Below, in pieces: positions 24,802 to 32,490 of a stretch of 46,578 nt of DNA (the stretch's first letter is position 1; every line of letters starts with the position of its first letter). Position numbers and translations under genes: made by a program. The stretch comes from Chitinophagaceae bacterium UBA4407 (GTDB lineage: Bacteria > Bacteroidota > Bacteroidia > Chitinophagales > Chitinophagaceae), in contig DGQT01000118.1 of NCBI GenBank assembly GCA_002390845.1, forward strand, positions 1 to 46,578. The letters run 5' to 3'. Under the pieces are notes generated by a model that saw only the letters and a program-made list of their open reading frames with translations, was not told the DNA's origin and did not search any database.

Positions 24802-26187
24802 TTAGTGGGTCTTTGTCCATTCAGCGTCCTTGCCACGATTGTTATAAGTTACGATTTTGAAAGCGTTGTTTGGGTCTTTTACAAACTCAAATCTCAATGC
24901 TGCTTCTTTAATATAAAATTCGTTTTCGCTGTTAGCATACATCTGAACTTTAGGCAATCTATCGTCTGGATTAGCTGCTTCAATAGAAAGCCTTCCATCT
25001 TCAAAAGTTACAATCAGCTTATGATTGACATTATTCAAAGTAACTTCGTAAGTGCCAACATACATTTTTAAAACGGCTTCTTTTACTTTGAAATTATCGT
25101 TTATGGTTTTTCCAATTGCAAGTCGTGCAATGTCGTTCGTAAGTATCTGCCAATCCATATCAGCTTCGTAACAATTATACAATGCAACCACAAAAACGTC
25201 TTCGGTTGGTAAATAAATTTCGTCTGATTGGAAGCCGTCTGTTGAACCACTGTGTTCAATTGTCTTGCTACCGTCAATGTTTTTTACAAACCAACCATAA
25301 GCATATTGAGAAAACGTACCATCGTCAAACTTGAAAGGTGTTGTCGCTTTTTCTAATGTTTCCTTTTTTACTAACTGCTGATTATATAAGGCTTGATGCC
25401 ATTTATAAATGTCATCTGCATTACTAATTAATGCTCCTGCCGAATACATTATTGATACTTCTTGTAGCGTTGCTTTTTCAATTTTACCATCAAATTTTGA
25501 ATAGCCTTGAGGCATATCAGGAATAGTTTTTTCTGGATGGATATAAAAAGTGTTTTTTAAATCTGCTTTATCTAATACATTTTCTTTTAAGTAGTTTTCA
25601 AACGTTTTACCTGTAACCATTTCAATAATGTAACCCAATAAATAAAAGTTTGAGTTGCTGTATCTGTAATTACTGCTTGGCTTAAAATTAAGTGGTTCGT
25701 CTTTTATGTAATCAACTCCATCTTTGGGTGTGTAGGTTTCTTTTTGTTTTGCAGGATTGGAAATTTCTGTTAAATAATCTTTGATGCCCGAAGTATTTGT
25801 CAAAAGATTTTCAATAGTAATTGTATAGCCTTTTGATGGAAAGTCTTTGATATATTTTTGAATACTGTCTTGCAAACTAATTTTTCCTTGTTCAACTAAT
25901 TGTAAAACTGCGATTGCTGTATATTGTTTGCCCATAGAGCCTGTTCTGAAAAGCATATTTGGCTGCATAGGAATATTGAGTTCTGTATTAGCCGTTCCAA
26001 ATGCTTTCTTGTAAACAACTTTGTCATTTTTTACAATCAATACTACACAGCCCGGGGCAATCTCTGTCAACCGTTTTGGAATTAGTTCATCAAGATTTTT
26101 TGACAGCTTTTTTTCTTGCTTACTCTGTCCATAGGAACTTGTAAACAGTAAAAGAGAAGTAACAAAAAAGCAAAGTGGTTTAATCAT
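24802..26187 (-). CDS. Secreted serine hydrolase, class C beta-lactamase family
   Basis: Exported beta-lactamase/DD-peptidase-fold hydrolase, 461 aa from ATG 26187, which directly starts a signal peptide (LCFFVTSLLLFTSSYGQ). The frame continues upstream to 26265, but that extension would bury the signal. Catalytic motifs are Ser84-Met-Gly-Lys87, Tyr176-Ser-Asn178 and His312-Ser-Gly (EHSGSTDGF). A C-terminal domain of about 100 aa follows (VGTYEVTLNNVNHKL), as in esterase or peptidase members such as the FmtA and LACTB types. HSG rather than KTG argues against a true AmpC. It is AT-rich like its two neighbours. Confidence 0.9.
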   Translation of the reverse strand: MIKPLCFFVTSLLLFTSSYGQSKQEKKLSKNLDELIPKRLTEIAPGCVVLIVKNDKVVYKKAFGTANTELNIPMQPNMLFRTGSMGKQYTAIAVLQLVEQGKISLQDSIQKYIKDFPSKGYTITIENLLTNTSGIKDYLTEISNPAKQKETYTPKDGVDYIKDEPLNFKPSSNYRYSNSNFYLLGYIIEMVTGKTFENYLKENVLDKADLKNTFYIHPEKTIPDMPQGYSKFDGKIEKATLQEVSIMYSAGALISNADDIYKWHQALYNQQLVKKETLEKATTPFKFDDGTFSQYAYGWFVKNIDGSKTIEHSGSTDGFQSDEIYLPTEDVFVVALYNCYEADMDWQILTNDIARLAIGKTINDNFKVKEAVLKMYVGTYEVTLNNVNHKLIVTFEDGRLSIEAANPDDRLPKVQMYANSENEFYIKEAALRFEFVKDPNNAFKIVTYNNRGKDAEWTKTH

Positions 26188-26466
26188 CGTTTGAATTGTT
26201 AGGGAGTGTCCAATGGTATAACGTACAACTCGCTGATATACGAATGTTTGATTTTTGACTTTCATTAAATCTTATATACTAATCTTAACCTATAAGGCAA
26301 TGTAATATACGAAAGTCTTAAACTTTCGCATTTTCAATTGCCATGCGGCAACAATACAAAAACGAAAGTTTTTTTACTGGCTTTTGCAGCTCTAATTCAG
26401 TAAAAGATGCATTAAATACTTGCGTATAAGAGCTACGGTGAGGACACATCTTTTAAATATAATTTG

Positions 26467-26640
26467 CTCCGTCAGAAGCTTCCTGTTTATAGAACAACAA
26501 ATAAAAATATCCAGCCAAGCTCCGTAGGTGCTTCCTGTTTTATATATTTCAGGAGGCTCCAATGGAGCCAAAACTCCAAATCGGTTTTTCTTCTATAAAC
26601 AGGTAGCCCCAAAAGGGGCTTTGCTCATAGTTTTGAAATT
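26467..26640. repeat. Right REP-like hairpin cluster
   Basis: Two direct variants of CTCCGT..GCTTCCTGTTTATAG (26467 and 26519), the hairpin GGCTCC/GGAGCC (26555-26569), and an inverted CTATAAACAGGTAG (26593-26606) running into AGCCCCAAAAGGGGCT (26605-26620). The outer motifs are in inverted orientation. Confidence 0.75.
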
Positions 26641-26693
26641 GATTCTGCATGTTTTAGAATAAAGAGAAGATTGCAAAAGATGTGTACACAAGG

Positions 26694-26766
26694 TAGGTGT
26701 AAGTGTGCCTCCGAAGCTTCGGGCAACATACGATGCTTAATGTTTTGATGCCGGGCTAAAAAAAGC
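26694..26766 (+). repeat. Dispersed intergenic repeat, copy 15, core interrupted by a palindrome
   Basis: AAGTGTGC is followed by a palindromic insert centred on CCGAAGCTTCGG (26711-26722), then CAACATACGATGCTTAATG and the tail GCCGGGCTAAAAAAA. The insert sits where other copies read GACG, the same position used by the modules of the long form. Confidence 0.85.
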
Positions 26767-26800
26767 TACCGTTGTGTAGACCATGCCGACCGCAACTTTC

Positions 26801-27148
26801 TTACTGCCCGGTAAGCTGATCTAAAAACTTTTGGAGCTCTTCCATTTTTTCTGGCGATAATGTTTTTAGCCGGGCATTTACTGAATGTTCCGCAGCAACA
26901 GGTTTTAATTTCTGCATGGGGTGGCTGGCGGGTATGGCTGCATCGCTGGGTTGCCAGGAAAAAAATTCGTTGGGTGTGCAGTTTAGGCTAAGGCAAAGCC
27001 GCTCCAGTGTGTTGAAATTGATACTTTCCTGTTTGTGATTGAGCAGGCGGTATGCAGCGGGATGGCTGAGCCCGTTTTTAACCAGCCAGCGCCTTGCATC
27101 GTCGATGCCTTTGTTGCTACAGGCTTTTGGTACATCTATATACAGCAT
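26801..27148 (-). CDS. Cro/C1-type helix-turn-helix regulator
   Basis: A 115-aa DNA-binding protein. The helix-turn-helix domain spans about residues 14-65: ARRWLVKNGLSHPAAYRLLN, then INFNTLERLCLSLNCTPNEFF, the typical ending of this HTH family. The C-terminal part (SPEKMEELQKFLDQL) is a likely dimer helix. TACATTTA at 27164-27171 (minus) is a near-match -7 element. Directly upstream lies a 42-bp tandem array that could be its operator set; this link is inference from position. Confidence 0.9.
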   Translation of the reverse strand: MLYIDVPKACSNKGIDDARRWLVKNGLSHPAAYRLLNHKQESINFNTLERLCLSLNCTPNEFFSWQPSDAAIPASHPMQKLKPVAAEHSVNARLKTLSPEKMEELQKFLDQLTGQ

Positions 27149-27204
27149 AGTTTACTATTTTACATAAATGTACAAAATTGAAAGAAAATTTATTATTAAC
27201 GAAT

Positions 27205-27480
27205 GGAAATTGTTTCCTACTGAACTCGATAAACTTTCTTGGAAATAAGATTGTTTCCCGCAGTAATGTGGCAAACTTCCTGTGAAAATTAATTGCTTCT
27301 AGCTATAATGTTTCAAACTTTCTGTGAAAGGAAATTGTTTCCAACTGAACGTGACAAACTTTCTGTGTAAGAAAATTGTTTTACGATGTAATACGGCAAA
27401 CTTCCTGTGAAAGAAAAATGTTTCTTGCTGTATAGCTTAAAACTTTCAGTGAAAGGAAATTGTCTCCCGCTGAAAACTTT
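27205..27480 (-). repeat. Tandem array of a 42-bp unit upstream of the HTH regulator
   Basis: About 6.5 degenerate units; the AAACTT landmark starts at 27231, 27273, 27315, 27356, 27398 and 27440, so the spacing is 42, 42, 41, 42, 42. The unit carries two small dyads: CTTTCTGTGAAAG and GGAAATTGTTTCC. The conserved blocks are the dyads and the linker drifts (CGCTGTAATGTGGC-like), which looks more like selected binding sites than recent slippage. A spacing of 42 bp is four DNA helical turns. Confidence 0.88.
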
Positions 27481-27534
27481 GAATCTGTTAACCTTCGCTT
27501 GGTTCTACGCTACGGTAAAAGCTCAATTATAATC

Positions 27535-27602
27535 CGAACGTACAAGTGTGCGACGCAAGAGGTGATGCCATGAAATACTGCTGCCGGTTCAAAATGATTT
27601 TT
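27535..27602 (+). repeat. Dispersed intergenic repeat, copy 16
   Basis: CCGAACGTACAAGTGTGCGA followed by CGCAAGAGGTGATGCCATGA and the tail CTGCCGGTTCAAAATG, 20 bp before the hemL stop. It is preceded by GGTAAAAGCTCAATTATAAT, the extended arm. Confidence 0.9.
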
Positions 27603-27620
27603 CTAATACAATTTGAGCGG

Positions 27621-28910
27621 CTACAAAATTTCCTTCAGGCTTTCTTCTGTAGCTTCAATCGTGTAATCAAGATCTTTGTACGACAATGCATTATTTAAGA
27701 ACCAGCTTTCAAAAGCAGATGGCGGTAAATACACGCCACGGTGAAGCATTGCATGAAAATATTTTTTAAAAAACGCATTATTTGCTGAAGCTGCGGTGGC
27801 GAAATCGGTAACCGGATGATCGCTGAAATGTATGCTGAGCATGGATCCCAAATGATTGATAACATAAGGTACGCCTGATGCTGCAAGCACCTTATCCAAA
27901 CCATTTTTGAGGTACAAAGTTTTTTCGTCAAGCTGCTGCAACAGTTGCGGCTGATCTTTTAAAATGGAGAGCAATGTGTAACCGGCAATCATTGCGATGG
28001 GATTGCCACTTAAGGTGCCGGCCTGGTAAACATTACCCAGCGGGGCAACAACTTCCATAATATGACGCTTGCCACCAAAAGCGCCGACGGGCAAACCGCC
28101 GCCGATTACTTTGCCATAAGTTATAAGGTCTGCATTGATGCCGAGCTTTTGCTGGGCACCACCTTGCGCCAGGCGAAAACCCGTCATTACTTCATCGAAA
28201 ATGAAAACGATATTTTCTGCATCGCATATTTTACGGATACCTTCAAGGAAACCGGGTGCTGGTAAAATGCAACCCATGTTTCCCGCTACCGGTTCAACAA
28301 TAATTGCCGCGATTTCATTTTTATTTTCTGCTACCAATTTTTCAACGGCAGCGAGATCGTTGTAGGCACAAGTGAGTGTATCATTCGCTACACCCGCAGT
28401 TACACCTGGAATGGTTTGAATATTTAAAGTAGCTACGCCACTGCCGGCCTTTACCAAAAACGCATCTGCGTGGCCGTGGTAGCAACCTTCGAATTTGATG
28501 AATTTATTTCTGCCGGTGTAGCCGCGTGCAACACGCAATGCACTCATGCAAGCTTCGGTGCCGCTGCTTACCATGCGGATTAGATCGACATTTGGAGCCA
28601 TGCTTTTTATAAGCTCGGCCATTTTTATTTCAAGCTCTGTTGGTGCGCCATAAGAAGTAGAATATACAGCTTGTTCCTGTATGGCTTTTACCAAAGGTTC
28701 ATAAGCATGACCAAGAATCATTGGGCCCCAGGATGCTATGTAATCAATGTATTTATTTCCGTCGGCATCGAATAAATATGCGCCTTTTGCTTTGCTGATA
28801 AACAGTGGTGTACCGCCAACACTTTTAAATGCACGAACGGGTGAGTTTACGCCGCCGGGAATAGATTGCTGTGCACGGGAAAAGAGTTCGATACTTTTAT
28901 CTATAATCAT
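27621..28910 (-). CDS. hemL: Glutamate-1-semialdehyde 2,1-aminomutase
   Basis: PLP enzyme converting glutamate-1-semialdehyde to 5-aminolevulinate, the second step of C5-pathway heme synthesis. The PLP lysine is Lys267 in TYGKVIGGGLPVGAFGG. SSGTEACMSALRVARGYTGR (115-134) binds the cofactor phosphate and FIFDEVMTGFR (237-246) contains the cofactor Asp. At 429 aa it is complete. It is the last gene of the heme cluster, separated from hemB by repeat copy 17. Confidence 0.97.
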   Translation of the reverse strand: MIIDKSIELFSRAQQSIPGGVNSPVRAFKSVGGTPLFISKAKGAYLFDADGNKYIDYIASWGPMILGHAYEPLVKAIQEQAVYSTSYGAPTELEIKMAELIKSMAPNVDLIRMVSSGTEACMSALRVARGYTGRNKFIKFEGCYHGHADAFLVKAGSGVATLNIQTIPGVTAGVANDTLTCAYNDLAAVEKLVAENKNEIAAIIVEPVAGNMGCILPAPGFLEGIRKICDAENIVFIFDEVMTGFRLAQGGAQQKLGINADLITYGKVIGGGLPVGAFGGKRHIMEVVAPLGNVYQAGTLSGNPIAMIAGYTLLSILKDQPQLLQQLDEKTLYLKNGLDKVLAASGVPYVINHLGSMLSIHFSDHPVTDFATAASANNAFFKKYFHAMLHRGVYLPPSAFESWFLNNALSYKDLDYTIEATEESLKEIL

Positions 28911-28945
28911 AAAGTTGTTTGTGTTTGTTGGTGAATAGATTTACT

Positions 28946-29005
28946 GTAGTACAAGAGTGCGACGCAAGTAAAGATCAATAGTAGCAATGCTGTTTGGCTC
29001 CTAAT
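28946..29005 (+). repeat. Dispersed intergenic repeat, copy 17
   Basis: GTAGTACAAGAGTGCGACGC followed by a diverged body and GTTTGGCTCC tail, between hemB and hemL. Confidence 0.82.
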
Positions 29006-29021
29006 TCAACTTATCAACTAC

Positions 29022-29996
29022 TCAACCAATCAACCTTGCTGCGTCTTTTGCAAAGTAAGTGGCAATGAGATCTGCGCCTGCACGTTTCATGGAAGTAAGT
29101 GTTTCGAGTATGGCTTTGTCTTCATTGATCCATCCCATTTTTGCGGCGGCTTTTATCATGGCATATTCGCCGCTGATATTGTAAACACTCACGGGAACAT
29201 CCACCGCATTTTTTACTTCGCGTACAATATCGAGATAAGGCAGGCCTGGCTTTACCATTACAATATCGGCGCCTTCTTCCACATCCATCAATGCTTCTTT
29301 AACGGCTTCTATACGGTTGGCATAATCCATTTGATAGGTTTTTTTGTCGCCAAAACCGGGGGCAGAATCGAGTGCATCGCGGAAGGGGCCATAAAAGCAG
29401 GAAGCATATTTTGCACTGTAGGCCATGATGCCTGTTTTGGTAAAATTATTTTGTTCAAATGCTTCGCGGATGGCGCCGATACGGCCATCCATCATGTCGC
29501 TCGGTGCAACAAAATCGGCACCTGCATGGGCATGACTGAGGCTCATTTTTACCAATGCTTCAACGGTTGGATCGTTTACAATTTCTCCGTTTTCTACAAT
29601 ACCATCGTGGCCATAGGAAGAATAAGGATCCAGCGCAACGTCTGTCATAACAAGCATTTCAGGGAACGCATCTTTTATGGCTTTAATGCTTCGCTGCATT
29701 AAACCATCGGGGTTCCATGCTTCTTTACCTGTGTTATCTTTTGTTTCGTCTTTTGCTTTTACAAAAAGCAAAACAGACTTTATTCCCAGGCTCCATAACA
29801 GTTTTACTTCTTTAACTGTGTTATCAATTGAATAACGAAAATAGTTGGGCATGGAAGGGATTTCGTATGCAATGTTTTCGCCTTCATCAATGAATAATGG
29901 TGCAATAAAATCGCTGGGGGTTAATATTGTTTCAGCAACCAGACTGCGTATAGATGCGTTAGTTCTAAGTATTCTATTTCTGCGGGTTAATATCAT
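29022..29996 (-). CDS. hemB: Delta-aminolevulinic acid dehydratase (porphobilinogen synthase)
   Basis: Condenses two 5-aminolevulinates to porphobilinogen. Schiff-base lysines are Lys196 (AYSAKYAS) and Lys249 (IVMVKPGLPYLD). The metal segment reads DVALDPYSSYGHDG (119-132), with aspartates in place of the zinc cysteines, so this is the magnesium-dependent class. The 324-aa length is standard. hemF lies 27 bp upstream, so the two are co-transcribed. Confidence 0.97.
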   Translation of the reverse strand: MILTRRNRILRTNASIRSLVAETILTPSDFIAPLFIDEGENIAYEIPSMPNYFRYSIDNTVKEVKLLWSLGIKSVLLFVKAKDETKDNTGKEAWNPDGLMQRSIKAIKDAFPEMLVMTDVALDPYSSYGHDGIVENGEIVNDPTVEALVKMSLSHAHAGADFVAPSDMMDGRIGAIREAFEQNNFTKTGIMAYSAKYASCFYGPFRDALDSAPGFGDKKTYQMDYANRIEAVKEALMDVEEGADIVMVKPGLPYLDIVREVKNAVDVPVSVYNISGEYAMIKAAAKMGWINEDKAILETLTSMKRAGADLIATYFAKDAARLIG

Positions 29997-30023
29997 GACT
30001 CAGCATTTTATTTTATAAATTAC

Positions 30024-30992
30024 TCAACACATATTTACTTTTTGGGCCCATTCGCTTTCATCTTTATCTGGTTCATTAATCCAGTCTTTTGGATGTAAGC
30101 AAGCCTGTAATAATTTATCTTCTTCACTTCCCGGCTGCGGCTGATAATTATATTCAAAACGAACAGTAGGCGGCAGGCTCATTAAAATACTTTCTGTTCT
30201 GCCATTCGTTTTTAAGCCAAATAAAGTACCCCGGTCGTGTACTAAATTAAATTCAACATAACGGCCCCTTCTTATTTCCTGCCAGTGTTTATGCTCTGAG
30301 GTAAAGGCTGTGTTTTTTCTTTTTTCAACTATTGGCAGGTATGCTTCTACAAATGCATTGCCGCAGGCTTTGCCAAAGTTGACCCAGAAATCAACATTTT
30401 TTTCACCGAATGGTTTTTGGTAGTCATAAAAAATGCCGCCAATTCCCCGGCGCTCTTTACTACGGTGCCAGTTTACAAAATAGTTATCGCAGGTTTCTTT
30501 AAATTTTGGAAAGAAAGTAGGATCAAATGCATCGCAAACATTTTTGTACGTGCCGTGAAAATGTTTTGCATCTTCATCAAATAAGTAATATGGAGTAAGA
30601 TCAGTTCCGCCGCCAAACCATCGATCGATTACTTCGTTGTTATCGTCGTATAGTTCAAACATACGGTAGTTGCAATGCACAGTAGGTACAAATGGGTTTG
30701 ATGGATGCAATACCAAACTTAAGCCACACGCAAACCATTTGCTTCCAAATATTTTTAATTCTTTCCTCATTTCATTGGTAACATCACCATAAACAACAGA
30801 CGTGTTAACACCACCTTTTTCAAAAACATTACCGTTACCAATGACTCTTGTTATGCCTCCGCCGCCATCAGTGCGTTCCCATTTATCTTCAATAAATGTT
30901 GCTTTGCCGTCTGCCTTTTCAAGTGCTGCACAGATGGTGTCTTGTAATTCGTGAACGTAGTGAATCCATTCCTGCTTTATACTTGTTTTCAT
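30024..30992 (-). CDS. hemF: Oxygen-dependent coproporphyrinogen III oxidase
   Basis: Uses O2 to decarboxylate coproporphyrinogen III to protoporphyrinogen IX, indicating aerobic heme synthesis. Signatures: HPSNPFVPTVHCNYR (96-110), WFGGGTDLTP (125-134) and RRGIGGIFYD (181-190). The 322-aa length is close to the family norm. It sits between hemE and hemB; the hemE-hemF gap contains a 12-bp inverted repeat. Confidence 0.97.
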   Translation of the reverse strand: MKTSIKQEWIHYVHELQDTICAALEKADGKATFIEDKWERTDGGGGITRVIGNGNVFEKGGVNTSVVYGDVTNEMRKELKIFGSKWFACGLSLVLHPSNPFVPTVHCNYRMFELYDDNNEVIDRWFGGGTDLTPYYLFDEDAKHFHGTYKNVCDAFDPTFFPKFKETCDNYFVNWHRSKERRGIGGIFYDYQKPFGEKNVDFWVNFGKACGNAFVEAYLPIVEKRKNTAFTSEHKHWQEIRRGRYVEFNLVHDRGTLFGLKTNGRTESILMSLPPTVRFEYNYQPQPGSEEDKLLQACLHPKDWINEPDKDESEWAQKVNMC

Positions 30993-31038
30993 ATAGAAGA
31001 GTTTTAAAAGTTGGCAAGCTTTCTGAATGCGGATTTTT

Positions 31039-31091
31039 TTAAGGATTAAAAAGATTGAGGGGGTTACTTGTGATTTCCATTTAATCCTTAA
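31039..31091. repeat. 12-bp perfect inverted repeat between hemE and hemF
   Basis: TTAAGGATTAAA at 31039-31050 and TTTAATCCTTAA at 31080-31091 with a 29-nt loop. T- and A-runs on both sides extend the symmetry (GGATTTTTTT, AAAATCC). It could be a processing or partial termination structure, or a REP-like element of another family. Confidence 0.7.
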
Positions 31092-31110
31092 AATCCTCCC
31101 AAATCCCCGT

Positions 31111-32142
31111 TCAGACTTGGTATTCCTTCACCGTATCTACAAACGCTTTGGCATGTTCCACAGGTACATTTGGCAAAATACCATGCCCCAAATTTGCTAC
31201 ATGATGATTGCCTTCAAATGCATCCATCATTTCTTTTACTTCTTTTTGTATTACCGGAATAGGCGATAATAATTTTGCAGGATCAAAGTTACCTTGTAAT
31301 ACAATATTTGAACCTGCTAATTGTCTTGCCATTTGTGGTTTTATGCACCAGTCAATACCCAGACCATGAGCACCTGTTGCAGCCATTGAATCTAAACTGT
31401 GCCACGCGCCTTTTGCAAAAATGATGGTGGGCACAATATCTTTTAATGCATCAACGATCTGCCGGATGTACTGCAAAGAAATTATTTCAAAATCCTGCGG
31501 GCTTAGCAAGCCTCCCCAGCTATCGAAAATCTGTATGGTATCTGCACCTGCTTCTGCCTGTCCTTTTAAATAAGCGATGGTTGTGTCTGTAATCATCTGA
31601 AGCAACTGGTGTGCAAGCTCCGGTTGGGTATAGCAGAATTCTTTTGCTTCATCAAAAGTTTTGGAACCTTTACCCTGAACCATATAGCAAAGAATCGTCC
31701 ATGGTGCGCCGGCAAAACCAATCAATGGTACACGGCCATTCAGTTCCTGTTTTATTAATTTAATGGCATCAAAAACATAGTGCAGTGTTTCATTAACATC
31801 GGGTACACGAACACGTTTTAAATCGTTCGCTGTTTTTATGGGTGCAGGAAGAATCGGGCCTTTGCTTTCTATCAGTTGTACCTCAAGGCCCATGGCTTGC
31901 GGAACAACAAGAATATCAGAAAAAAGTATGGCTGCATCAACGCCAATAATATCAACGGGCTGAATGGTTATTTCGCAGGCCAGTGCTGGTGTTTGTACCC
32001 TTTCAAAGAAACCGTATTTTTCACGCAGCTTCATGTATTCTGGTAAATACCTTCCTGCCTGCCGCATCATCCAAACCGGCGTGCGTTCTGTTTTTTCGCC
32101 GCGTAAAACCCTTAAAAGTAAATCGTTTTTTAAATCGCTCAT
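31111..32142 (-). CDS. hemE: Uroporphyrinogen decarboxylase
   Basis: Decarboxylates uroporphyrinogen III to coproporphyrinogen III in the cytosol. The N-terminal signature WMMRQAGRYLPEY (24-36) contains the substrate-binding Arg residues. Asp76 is in ILFSDILVVP, and GFAGAPWT and FDSWGGLLSP are further conserved segments. At 343 aa it is full length. It is separated from hemD by a 348-bp repeat element and may have its own promoter. Confidence 0.97.
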   Translation of the reverse strand: MSDLKNDLLLRVLRGEKTERTPVWMMRQAGRYLPEYMKLREKYGFFERVQTPALACEITIQPVDIIGVDAAILFSDILVVPQAMGLEVQLIESKGPILPAPIKTANDLKRVRVPDVNETLHYVFDAIKLIKQELNGRVPLIGFAGAPWTILCYMVQGKGSKTFDEAKEFCYTQPELAHQLLQMITDTTIAYLKGQAEAGADTIQIFDSWGGLLSPQDFEIISLQYIRQIVDALKDIVPTIIFAKGAWHSLDSMAATGAHGLGIDWCIKPQMARQLAGSNIVLQGNFDPAKLLSPIPVIQKEVKEMMDAFEGNHHVANLGHGILPNVPVEHAKAFVDTVKEYQV

Positions 32143-32181
32143 ACTGCTTTATTTTAAACCCCTCTTATAATTTTTGAACAG

Positions 32182-32242
32182 TTTTTTTTGAACCAAACTA
32201 TATATCTTTTATCATCGTTCCTTGCGTCGCACACTTGTGCAG
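32182..32242 (-). repeat. Dispersed intergenic repeat, copy 18
   Basis: Reverse arm: T-run and GAACCAAAC tail, ATCATCGTTCC, then TTGCGTCGCACACTTGTGC. It is the left half of the foldback element between hemE and hemD. Confidence 0.88.
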
Positions 32243-32321
32243 TAATAAATGACTGTGCTTTCAACAGCCTTTGCAAAAAATATCATTAAAGTGCTTTATT
32301 TAATCCGCTTCGGTGGCTGTT

Positions 32322-32490
32322 GAAAGCTCAATAAACTTCCTGATGTATAAGTGTGCGATCCCGAAATGAATTCGGTCCCGAAAGCTTTCGGGCTGCCACG
32401 CTTCGCTTAAATGTTGCCATGAAAACTGAACTGTGAAACGAGCGTGGCAACAAATGCTTCACAAAGATTTACTGCCGGTTACAAAAAAAA
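32322..32490 (+). repeat. Dispersed intergenic repeat, copy 19, long form with two palindromes and 56-bp module
   Basis: AAAGCTCAATAAAC, then AAGTGTGCGA up to 32358. Next come CCCGAAATGAATTCGG (32360-32375), the perfect palindrome CCCGAAAGCTTTCGGG (32377-32392), the 56-bp module TGCCACGCTTCG to GAGCGTGGCA (32394-32449), then ACAAATGCTTC and the tail GCCGGTTACAAAAAAAA beside the hemD stop. Confidence 0.88.

Larger units (their letters stand above)
26188..26800. other. 613-bp intergenic region
   Basis: The left part (26188-26460) is AT-rich and holds nothing I can assign beyond the possible promoter of the serine hydrolase gene. The right part has the REP-like cluster at 26467-26620 and repeat copy 15 at 26694-26766. 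No credible ORF. Confidence 0.6.
27149..27620. other. 472-bp intergenic region with tandem array and repeat copy
   Basis: Between the regulator start and the hemL stop. It holds the 42-bp tandem array (27205-27480), a CGCTTGGTTCTACGCTACGG segment related to the extended repeat arm, and repeat copy 16. No ORF is supported. Confidence 0.7.
32143..32490. other. 348-bp gap in the heme cluster occupied by one large inverted-repeat element
   Basis: Nearly the whole hemD-hemE gap is a foldback structure: repeat arm 18 (reverse), an inner inverted repeat GCTTTCAACAGCC (32257-32269) with GGCTGTTGAAAGC (32315-32327), and repeat arm 19 (forward, long form). No ORF is supported. Confidence 0.8.

Noticed and set aside
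24802..25071. Plus-strand ORF antisense to the serine hydrolase 3' end
   Set aside because: Shadow frame of a well-supported gene with intact catalytic motifs.
27205..27480. Possible CRISPR array from the 42-bp periodicity
   Set aside because: The whole unit repeats, without alternating constant repeats and unrelated spacers, and no cas gene is present.
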